From an uncultured bacterium (GTDB lineage: Bacteria > Actinomycetota > Coriobacteriia > Coriobacteriales > Eggerthellaceae), in NCBI GenBank assembly GCA_905214325.1, contig CAJMLT010000005.1, forward strand, positions 1 to 54,752: DNA of 54,752 nucleotides, given 5' to 3'. The position numbers and the translations under genes were made by a program. A model generated the notes under the pieces. It saw only the letters and a program-made list of their open reading frames with translations, ran no database searches and was not told the DNA's origin. This document shows, piece by piece, positions 6,886-13,447 of the stretch. Numbering within the stretch: the stretch's first letter is position 1; the number at the start of each line of letters is the position of its first letter.

Positions 6886-6939
6886 GTTTTGCGAATAGGT
6901 AATACGGTGAAGGAGTGTGAAGGTTGGGCGCCACGCGGA

Positions 6940-7016
6940 GTCACTATTGCCTTGCGATTCCCTCGAATAGCGAGTCTACGACGTATATCTGATAGGAATT
7001 TGAAAGAAGTTGGAAA
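6940..7016. repeat. 77-bp repeat upstream of hicAB, copy A
   Basis: The segment beginning GTCACTATTGCCTTGCGA and ending GAAAGAAGTTGGAAA recurs at 7787-7862 with about nine substitutions and a one-base gap (hand alignment, roughly 88% identity). Each copy sits directly upstream of one hicAB operator region. The one-base gap breaks any shared reading frame, so it is probably not coding. Confidence 0.75.
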
Positions 7017-7020
7017 AGCA

Positions 7021-7482
7021 CTAGACCAAAGCCCTCTTGCGCGGCCGGCCGGCTTTGCGCCTTGGTGCGTTGAAAAGGGATATTACATCTTCAGCCGACA
7101 CAAGGCGCATGTTTCCTTCTTTTCGTGACCCGATGATTCCTTCGTCGATCAAGGCGTAAATACGGGTACGGGAAACGTCCAGCGTCTCGGCGGCTTCGGC
7201 AACGGTCATCGTTTCGTCGAGCAGATCGTCGACTTCCGCCAGGGTTACTATTGCCAACGATAGGGAGTCATTCGGACAAGGGTAGCCAAGGGATCCGACC
7301 TGCTTGACATCGACACCCGATTTCAGAAGCCCGGAAATATGAAGTGCAAGAACATCTTGAGCCATGAAAGCGGCATCTTCTAAATTGTCTCCTTGGGTAA
7401 TCATATCGAATTCAGGTATGAAGGCATCGTAGCCACCCTGCTCGTTCTTTTTCAGGATTGCCTGATAAAGATAGCGTTTCAT
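7021..7482 (-). CDS. hicB: HicB-family antitoxin with C-terminal HTH (copy 2)
   Basis: A 153-residue paralogue of the copy 1 antitoxin with the same plan: HicB domain (YLYQAILKKNEQGGYDAFIPEFDMITQGDNLEDA), excisionase-type helix-turn-helix at about 92-117 (TVAEAAETLDVSRTRIYALIDEG), and an identical GRPRKR tail at 145-150. The middle region has diverged strongly, as expected if each antitoxin now fits only its own toxin. An AAAGGAA site lies upstream of the ATG. It lies 36 bp behind its hicA. Confidence 0.85.
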   Translation of the reverse strand: MKRYLYQAILKKNEQGGYDAFIPEFDMITQGDNLEDAAFMAQDVLALHISGLLKSGVDVKQVGSLGYPCPNDSLSLAIVTLAEVDDLLDETMTVAEAAETLDVSRTRIYALIDEGIIGSRKEGNMRLVSAEDVISLFNAPRRKAGRPRKRALV

Positions 7483-7518
7483 AGCCGTTCCTTTCCTTTT
7501 GGGAGTGATCGGGGGACA

Positions 7519-7713
7519 TCAGCTCTCGGTGGTTTTCGTTGCCTTTTTGATGATGTCCTTCTCAACGCCTATCGAAAAATCTCTCTTGTGACGGGGAACT
7601 TGGATTTTCGTGCCCCAAGGCATTTCGAATTCATCGTGATTCGCCCCATGGCCAACGAATTTGCCGCCCTGTTTTCGGATGAGCTGTATGGCGGTTCGTC
7701 TGTTCATGGGCAT
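7519..7713 (-). CDS. hicA: HicA-family mRNA interferase toxin (copy 2)
   Basis: A 64-residue HicA. ATG 7713 is chosen because GGAGG lies 9 bp upstream; starting at 7734 would place that site inside the gene. The family pattern is intact: helix NRRTAIQLIRKQGG, then FVGHGANHDEFEM with the likely catalytic His26, then TKIQVPRHKRDFSIGVEKDIIKKA. It differs from copy 1 in most surface positions, so cross-neutralisation between the pairs is doubtful. Confidence 0.87.
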   Translation of the reverse strand: MPMNRRTAIQLIRKQGGKFVGHGANHDEFEMPWGTKIQVPRHKRDFSIGVEKDIIKKATKTTES

Positions 7714-7740
7714 TGGCGATGTCCTCCTCTGCATTCATAA

Positions 7741-7782
7741 ATTATAACAGAGTGTAATGTTTATCGAATAATAATTATTACA
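7741..7782. promoter_or_regulatory. AT-rich operator region upstream of hicAB copy 2
   Basis: Contains the perfect 12-bp palindrome TAATAATTATTA (7769-7780), an outer inverted pair TGTAAT (7753-7758) and ATTACA (7777-7782), and ATTATAAC at 7741-7748 that echoes the ATATAAC arm of the copy 1 palindrome. It lies between hicA copy 2 and repeat copy B, the same place as the copy 1 operator. Confidence 0.55.
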
Positions 7783-7786
7783 TACT

Positions 7787-7862
7787 GTCACTATTGCCTT
7801 GCGACTCTTCGAATAGTGAGTCTACGACGTGCACCTGATGGAAATTTGAAAGAAGTTGGAAA
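7787..7862. repeat. 76-bp repeat upstream of hicAB, copy B
   Basis: Second copy of the segment at 6940-7016, in the same orientation, with about nine substitutions and one missing base. Its position relative to hicA copy 2 matches that of copy A relative to hicA copy 1. Confidence 0.75.
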
Positions 7863-7971
7863 GAAAAGATCTGTTCATTTGTGATCTTGCCGTCATGATT
7901 CAAAGCCATCCAGGCCCCCGCACCCCCCCAATCTTCTTCGTGCGTATCTTCGGTGCACTCGTTCCCTACTC

Positions 7972-7992
7972 CAGCCAAATGGAGTACAATGG
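7972..7992 (+). promoter_or_regulatory. Possible ilvE promoter (-10 TACAAT)
   Basis: TACAAT lies at about 7984-7989, some 64 bp before the ilvE start; the -35 is weak. The 190 bp between repeat copy B and ilvE show no T-box or other riboswitch features. Confidence 0.35.
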
Positions 7993-8052
7993 ATCAACTG
8001 CTCAGCATCACGCTGAATTTCGAGCATTTCTCTTGGCATGAAAGGAAGAACA

Positions 8053-8976
8053 ATGGCAGATCTTCAACCGGTGGATTACATCTGGAAAAACGGGGAAGCG
8101 GTGCCTTGGGAACAGGCGACGACGCATGTTCTGTCCCACGCCCTGCACTACGGATCCGGTGTATTCGAGGGTATCCGTTGCTATCACAACACCGACACCG
8201 ATGAAGCTGTCATCTTCCGCTTGCAAGATCATATGGAACGCCTCCATCGCAGTGCGAAAATCGCCATGATGGACATTCCCTACTCGGTCGAGGAACTGTG
8301 CCAGGCCACGATCGACCTCATTGAAAAGAACAACCTCAAATCCTGCTACATCCGTCCTCTGGCCTACTACGGGTATGGTCAGATGGGTGTCGATCCCACG
8401 GGTGCTCCCGTCGACGTCATCATTGCGGCGTGGCCCTGGGATGCCTACCTGGGGGACGAAGCGTTGGAAAACGGTGTTGACGTGGGTGTGTCTTCCTGGC
8501 GCCAGCGTTCTTTCAATGCCATTCCGCCTGCGGTCAAATCTTCCGCGTCATACCTCAATTCCATTTTTGCCAAACTGGAAGCGAAACACAACGGCTATGC
8601 GGAAGCCATCATGCTCAACGAAGCGGGCTATGTGTGCGAAGGCACGGGCGAGAATCTTTTCGTCGTGCGCAACGGCATTCTGTCCACGCCGCCGCTGTCC
8701 GATGGCCTGCTCGAAGGCATCACGCGCGATACGGTGCTCACCCTTGCGGTCGACATGGACATCCTCGCCATCGAGGAAAGCCTTACCCGCTCAGACCTGT
8801 ATATCGCCGATGAGATGTTCATGACCGGTTCCGCGGCTGAACTGACACCGGTCGCCAGCGTCGACAGCCGTCCCGTCGGCAAGCCCGGCCCCATCACCAT
8901 GGAGCTGCAGAAGCGCTACTTCGATGTGGCCTACGGCAAGGTGCCCGAATACGAAGAATGGATCACGCGAATTTAA
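8053..8976 (+). CDS. ilvE: Branched-chain amino acid aminotransferase
   Basis: A 307-residue fold-type IV PLP enzyme that makes or breaks down valine, leucine and isoleucine with 2-oxoglutarate/glutamate. ATG 8053 follows AAAGGA. Visible family features are the N-terminal VDYIWKNGEAVPWEQATTHVLSHALHYGSGVFEGIRCY, the PLP lysine in AVKSSASYLNS (about Lys162), EAIMLNEAGYVCEGTGENLF, and EMFMTGSAAELTPV near the end. Length and motifs fit the short bacterial IlvE. The next gene, citramalate synthase, opens the isoleucine route, so the two suit one biosynthetic role. A terminator lies between them, so they are probably separate transcripts. Confidence 0.93.
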   Translation: MADLQPVDYIWKNGEAVPWEQATTHVLSHALHYGSGVFEGIRCYHNTDTDEAVIFRLQDHMERLHRSAKIAMMDIPYSVEELCQATIDLIEKNNLKSCYIRPLAYYGYGQMGVDPTGAPVDVIIAAWPWDAYLGDEALENGVDVGVSSWRQRSFNAIPPAVKSSASYLNSIFAKLEAKHNGYAEAIMLNEAGYVCEGTGENLFVVRNGILSTPPLSDGLLEGITRDTVLTLAVDMDILAIEESLTRSDLYIADEMFMTGSAAELTPVASVDSRPVGKPGPITMELQKRYFDVAYGKVPEYEEWITRI

Positions 8977-9017
8977 TGCACCGCACGCATGGCGCACGGG
9001 CGCATGGGTGCGGTTGG

Positions 9018-9047
9018 GGGAGCCTTGATTTTCAGGGCTCCCTTTCT
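9018..9047 (+). terminator. Intrinsic terminator after ilvE
   Basis: GGGAGCC (9018-9024) and GGCTCCC (9036-9042) pair perfectly around an 11-nt loop and are followed by TTTCT. Confidence 0.75.
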
Positions 9048-9103
9048 CTATCCACGTAAATAGTTTCGCGATCACAGGGGCCACCGAAAGAAAGAGGGCT
9101 TTC

Positions 9104-10690
9104 ATGGAAGACAAGGTCTATATATACGATACGACGCTGCGTGACGGCGAACAGAGCGAAGGTATCACCTTGTCGCTCGAGGACAAGTTGCGCATCGTCA
9201 AACGTTTGGACGAATTCGGCGTGGATTACATCGAAGGTGGCTATCCCGCCTCCAATCCCAAGGATATCGCCTTCTTCCAACAGGCTACTTCTATGAATCT
9301 CGAAAACGCCAAGATCGTCTCGTTCGGGTCCACTTGCAAGAAGGGGGTGGCACCCGCCGACGACTCGGGGCTGGCCGACCTGCTTGCTTCCGGCGCCCAG
9401 GTGGTTACCGTGGTGGGGAAGAGCTGGGATGCCCAGGTCGAACGCGCGTTGGTGACCACCCTCGAGGAGAATCTGCGCATGGTGGGTGAATCCATCGCCT
9501 ACCTGAAGGAGCACGGGGTTTCCGTCGTGTTCGATGCCGAACATTTCTATGACGGCTACAAGGCGAATCCCGCCTATTCCCTGCAGGTCATCGAGGCGGC
9601 GGTTGCCGCCGGGGCCGATTCCATCGATCTGTGCGAAACGAACGGTGGTGCTCTGCCCTTCGAGGTGGAGGAAATCACCCGCACGGTGGTTGAGCGCTTT
9701 CCCAACCAGCGCTTCGGCGTTCACTGCCATAACGATTCGGGTTGCGCGGTGGCCAACACGCTTGCGGCGGTTCGCGCGGGATGCACGCAAATCCAGGGCA
9801 CGGTCAACGGCTACGGCGAACGGGTGGGCAACTGTGACATCCTCACCGCCATCGCCGATTTGGAGCTGAAGATGGGCAAGACCACGGTGGGGCCGCAACG
9901 CCTCAGACAGCTTACCAGCGTGGCGCTTTTCGTGGCCGAAACCTGCAACATGGCACACTCTACGCATCACCCCTACACGGGTGCTTCGGCATTCGCCCAC
10001 AAAGGCGGCCTGCACGCCAGCGCCATCGCACGTTTCCCCCAAGCCTATGAGCACACTGACCCCGAAAACGTGGGCAACAGCACACGCGTGCTCGTCAGCG
10101 AATTGGCGGGCAAGGCGTCGCTTGTCGCCAAGGCGGGGTCTCTCGGGTTCGACCTGTCCGACAAGGGTCAGCTCACCCAGAAGATTCTCGACGACATCAA
10201 AGATCGGGAAAACGCCGGGTTTTCCTATGAGGTGGCCGACGGTTCGCTGGCCATCCTGCTCCATTCGCACATGGGAACGTTCGAGCCCCATTTCGCGCTG
10301 GAGAGTTTCCGCGTCATCGTCGACGACAAGGAAGACACGAACGCCTGGGCGAAAGATGCGAAAAGCGAAGCGACCATCAAGGTTCACGTGGCCGACAAGC
10401 GCTATGTGGCAACAGGCGAGGGGACGGGTCCCGTCGGTGCCTTGGACAGCGCGCTGCGTCTTGCTCTGGCCGACGCCTATCCTGCGCTTGAAGGTATAGA
10501 GCTGACCGACTTCAAGGTGCGCATCCTCGATGAAAACGTGGGCACCGGCGCGGTGACACGCGTCATGATCGTATCGTCCGACGGACAGGATACGTGGGGC
10601 ACCATCGGTGTTTCGGAAAACATCATCGAGGCTTCGTGGAATGCGCTCGTCGATTCGATCGAGTACGGACTCATGCGGTTAGGAAAATAA
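9104..10690 (+). CDS. cimA: (R)-citramalate synthase
   Basis: A 528-residue enzyme condensing pyruvate and acetyl-CoA to citramalate, the threonine-independent entry to isoleucine. The HMGL-like TIM barrel opens with YIYDTTLRDGEQSEGITLS (catalytic Arg and metal Asp), and has the metal-binding HCHND motif and GTVNGYGERVGNCD. HKGGLHASA marks the linker, and the C-terminal third is a LeuA-type regulatory domain ending in EASWNALVDSIEYGLMRL. The short DTTLRDGEQ start and the overall length fit the CimA group rather than 2-isopropylmalate synthase. AAGAGGG lies before the ATG. It ends one base before the TrpR-like gene, so the two are co-transcribed. Confidence 0.9.
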   Translation: MEDKVYIYDTTLRDGEQSEGITLSLEDKLRIVKRLDEFGVDYIEGGYPASNPKDIAFFQQATSMNLENAKIVSFGSTCKKGVAPADDSGLADLLASGAQVVTVVGKSWDAQVERALVTTLEENLRMVGESIAYLKEHGVSVVFDAEHFYDGYKANPAYSLQVIEAAVAAGADSIDLCETNGGALPFEVEEITRTVVERFPNQRFGVHCHNDSGCAVANTLAAVRAGCTQIQGTVNGYGERVGNCDILTAIADLELKMGKTTVGPQRLRQLTSVALFVAETCNMAHSTHHPYTGASAFAHKGGLHASAIARFPQAYEHTDPENVGNSTRVLVSELAGKASLVAKAGSLGFDLSDKGQLTQKILDDIKDRENAGFSYEVADGSLAILLHSHMGTFEPHFALESFRVIVDDKEDTNAWAKDAKSEATIKVHVADKRYVATGEGTGPVGALDSALRLALADAYPALEGIELTDFKVRILDENVGTGAVTRVMIVSSDGQDTWGTIGVSENIIEASWNALVDSIEYGLMRLGK

Positions 10691-10691
10691 C

Positions 10692-11012
10692 ATGGCTGAT
10701 TTGCGTACGCGGGAAGTGGAAGATCTTCTCAGGGTTTTTGCCGGATTGGACGATACGGACAAGATTTTCGCCCTTCTGGAGGATTTATTCACCGTGAGGG
10801 AGATAAAGGACACGTCCCAGCGTTTGGATGTGGCACGATTGTTGCGCGAAGGTAAATCTTATGCGGTGATCGAGCAGACGACGGGTGCTTCGGCGACGAC
10901 GATCGCCCGCGTGTCCAAGGCGCTCAACTACGGGGCGAACGGATACGAAGCGGCGTTTTCCGTGCTCGATTCCCTCGAGCAAGCAGACGCGAAGGACGAT
11001 GCACGGGCGTAG
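10692..11012 (+). CDS. TrpR-like YerC/YecD-family protein
   Basis: A 106-residue helical protein of the TrpR/YerC-YecD family. It has the long first helices (TREVEDLLRVFAGLDDTDKIFALLEDLFTVREIKDTSQRLDVARLL) and the TrpR-type helix-turn-helix SYAVIEQTTGASATTIARVSKALNYG. Members without the tryptophan pocket are of unknown ligand. It begins one base after cimA and ends at the 11138 terminator, which suggests it may regulate amino-acid genes (inference). Confidence 0.88.
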   Translation: MADLRTREVEDLLRVFAGLDDTDKIFALLEDLFTVREIKDTSQRLDVARLLREGKSYAVIEQTTGASATTIARVSKALNYGANGYEAAFSVLDSLEQADAKDDARA

Positions 11013-11137
11013 AGCGACTTCTGCGGGGGACCCGGATAGGCCGGGTGCCTGGGGTGTGATCGCTTGTTCGGTTGCGGGGTACGTGTTCGTGTATCCGTGT
11101 ATTCGCATCCGTTGTCCTGCAGGATGAAAGTGAATCG

Positions 11138-11165
11138 GTGCCTGCGTGAAGTCGCGGGCACTTTT
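11138..11165 (+). terminator. Intrinsic terminator after the cimA operon
   Basis: GTGCCTGCG (11138-11146) pairs with CGCGGGCAC (11153-11161) with one T-G wobble, loop of 6, followed by TTTT. Confidence 0.7.
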
Positions 11166-11221
11166 CATAGTGGTTGACGATATAAGAAGCAGTAGGGGCG
11201 AAAGGTTTCAGGGTTGTTTCC

Positions 11222-12331
11222 ATGGGTGCAGTGAAAGGGTTTTTCAAACGTAAGGATATCGAAATATCCGTACAGCGTTATCTGATCGACGCGTTGGGGG
11301 CTATGGCACAAGGCCTGTTCGCATCGCTTCTGATGGGTACGATCCTCTCCACGATAGGGCAGCAATGTGGCCTTCCGCTGCTCGTCGATATCGGTGATTT
11401 CGCCAAGAGCGCAGCGGGGCCGGCGATGGCCGTTGCCATCGGGTTCGCCTTGAAGGCGCCGGCGTTGGTGTTGTTTTCTTTGGTGGCGGTCGGATACGCC
11501 GCCAACGCACTCGGTGGCGCGGGTGGCCCCCTTGCTGTTTTAGTGGTTGCGGTCATCGCTGCCGAATGCGGGAAAATGGTGGCCAACGAAACCAAGATCG
11601 ACATTCTGGTGACGCCACTGGTAACCATTTTGGTGGGGTGTCTGGTGTCGTATGCCTGTGCGCCCGCCATCGGTGCCGGTGCCACGTGGGTCGGTAGTCT
11701 CATCATGTGGGCGACCGAACTGCAACCCTTCTTCATGGGTATCATCGTTTCGGCCCTGGTGGGTATCGCGCTCACCCTTCCCATATCCTCGGCCGCCATC
11801 TGTGCGGCGTTGGGTCTGACCGGTCTTGCCGGTGGCGCCGCCGTTGCGGGATGCTGCGCCCAGATGGTCGGTTTCGCGGTCATGAGCTTCAAGGAGAACC
11901 GCTGGGGTGGCCTCATCTCCCAAGGCATCGGCACGTCGATGTTGCAGATGGGCAATATCGTGCGCAATCCCCGTATCTGGATTCCACCGACACTCGCCTC
12001 TATGATCACCGGCCCCATCGCAACGTGTTTGTTCCAGCTGAAGATGAACGGTGCGGCCATTTCCTCGGGTATGGGAACATGCGGTCTCGTCGGCCCCATC
12101 GGCGTATATACCGGTTGGGTGTCGGACGTCGCGGCGGGCACCATGAGCGCCATCACCGCATTCGACTGGATCGGGCTTGTGTTGATCTGCTTTGTCCTGC
12201 CCGCTATTCTGAGTTACGTCTTCGGACTGATTCTGCGCAGGATAGGATGGATCAAGGAAAACGATCTTCTGCTGGAATCCGCCGACGATATGGTCAAGGC
12301 GACCAAGCCGGTTGCCGTCCAGGAAGACTAG
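11222..12331 (+). CDS. PfoR-like PTS EIIC-type membrane protein
   Basis: A 369-residue membrane protein with about ten hydrophobic segments, rich in Gly and Ala (for example ISSAAICAALGLTGLAGGAAVAGCCAQMVGF). It fits the PTS_EIIC_2 family, which includes the Clostridium perfringens regulator PfoR. Conserved-looking elements are FKENRWGGLISQGIGTSMLQMGNIVRNPRIWIPPTLAS and GTCGLVGPIGVYTGW. No EIIA or EIIB gene is nearby, so a standard sugar PTS is doubtful; transport of an unknown solute or a sensory role are both possible. The start has only a weak ribosome site. The next gene is an amino-acid-binding lipoprotein 33 bp on. Confidence 0.8.
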   Translation: MGAVKGFFKRKDIEISVQRYLIDALGAMAQGLFASLLMGTILSTIGQQCGLPLLVDIGDFAKSAAGPAMAVAIGFALKAPALVLFSLVAVGYAANALGGAGGPLAVLVVAVIAAECGKMVANETKIDILVTPLVTILVGCLVSYACAPAIGAGATWVGSLIMWATELQPFFMGIIVSALVGIALTLPISSAAICAALGLTGLAGGAAVAGCCAQMVGFAVMSFKENRWGGLISQGIGTSMLQMGNIVRNPRIWIPPTLASMITGPIATCLFQLKMNGAAISSGMGTCGLVGPIGVYTGWVSDVAAGTMSAITAFDWIGLVLICFVLPAILSYVFGLILRRIGWIKENDLLLESADDMVKATKPVAVQED

Positions 12332-12364
12332 GCGTGTCGGTTGCGTTCATCGAGAAGGGTTGTC

Positions 12365-13150
12365 ATGAGATTGGGAAAAACCACGGGAATGGTTTCGCTG
12401 GCGTTGGTTTTCGCGCTGATCGCCGTTGCGCTGACGGGATGCTCGTCCGCTTCGAATGCTTCCAAGACTCCACAGTACGATCTGGCCCAAGATGGCGTGT
12501 TGACGGTGGCCTCGTCTCTCGATTATCCGCCCTTCGAATATCTCGATGGTGAAACTCCCACCGGGTTCAGCATAGCCATGATACAGGAGGTGGCGAACAG
12601 GTTGGGTCTTGCCTGTTCGGTACAGAAGGTGCCCTTCGACGGCATTCTTTCCTCCATTTCCGAAGGGGGCACCTACGATGTGGGGGTTTCCTCCATCACC
12701 ATCACCGCGAAGCGCTCCGAACAGGTGGCTTTTTCGGATCTGTACTATATCGCCGATCTCGCCGTGGTCACCCGTGGCGGCGCGTATGTGAGTGTTGCCG
12801 ACTTGAAGGGCAAACCGGTGGCTGCACGTCACGCCACCACCGGGGTCGATTACGTGCGGGACAAGATGTCCGGAACCGTTGTCGAATTCGATGACCCGCG
12901 TGCATGTTTCGCGGCGTTGCGCGCCGGCAGCGTCGAAGCGGTGGTGATCGATCTGCCGTATGCCCAGAAGATGCTCGCCGGCGACTACGCCGACTGCACG
13001 ATACTCGAATGGGTGGCTTCATGCGAAACCTATGGTATCGCGCTGAACAAGAAGAATATCGAACTTCAAGCCGCCATCAACGATGCGCTTTCCCAGATGG
13101 AATCCGACGGCACGATGGTGCGTCTCAGAACCGAATATCTGGGTCGGTGA
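12365..13150 (+). CDS. Amino-acid-type ABC transporter substrate-binding lipoprotein
   Basis: A 261-residue SBP_bac_3 protein. ATG 12365 is chosen for AAGGG 6 bp upstream. The signal peptide ends in the lipobox LTGC at about residues 26-29, so it is membrane-anchored by lipid. The mature domain has the family pattern LTVASSLDYPPFEYLDGETPTGFSIAMIQEVANRLG, GTYDVGVSSITITAKRSEQVAFSD, and VIDLPYAQKML. Ligand is probably a polar or basic amino acid. No permease or ATPase gene is near, so it must work with a transporter encoded elsewhere or act as a receptor. Confidence 0.88.
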   Translation: MRLGKTTGMVSLALVFALIAVALTGCSSASNASKTPQYDLAQDGVLTVASSLDYPPFEYLDGETPTGFSIAMIQEVANRLGLACSVQKVPFDGILSSISEGGTYDVGVSSITITAKRSEQVAFSDLYYIADLAVVTRGGAYVSVADLKGKPVAARHATTGVDYVRDKMSGTVVEFDDPRACFAALRAGSVEAVVIDLPYAQKMLAGDYADCTILEWVASCETYGIALNKKNIELQAAINDALSQMESDGTMVRLRTEYLGR

Positions 13151-13447
13151 CGCGCCTCGAAGAGCGTTTTCAGGTGCTTTCCGATAAGCGGCGCATGCGT
13201 AGATGATGCGCCGGGTGGTATCGCGGAGTCATCGGCGTGTGAAACGTGGTGGTTTCTCGGTAAGCCCTGATGAACGGGTTCATGGAGAGAACGTGATTTC
13301 CCCGGCGGTGCGCTTACGAAGGCTTCTCGCTTTTGCGTACCATCGGAAGTGCAGATATCCGCAATGCAAAGCATGAGGACACGTTTCCCAGTGCGTAGCA
13401 TGAGGCTCTGGTCTTTTGTTCGACACAGGTTAGAAACGAGGTACGCC
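13151..13447. other. 297-bp gap without a clear gene
   Basis: Holds a hairpin CGGCGCAT...ATGCGCCG at about 13190-13214 without a T-run, so not a standard terminator, and no convincing promoter. Part of it could encode the N-terminus of the MFS protein if an earlier start (GTG 13349) is used. Confidence 0.5.

Noticed and set aside
7778..7978. Short minus-strand open frame across repeat copy B
   Set aside because: The matching frame in copy A is broken by a one-base gap, so coding is not conserved.
9032..10387. Open frame of 451 codons on the minus strand
   Set aside because: Antisense to cimA, with no domain pattern or ribosome site.
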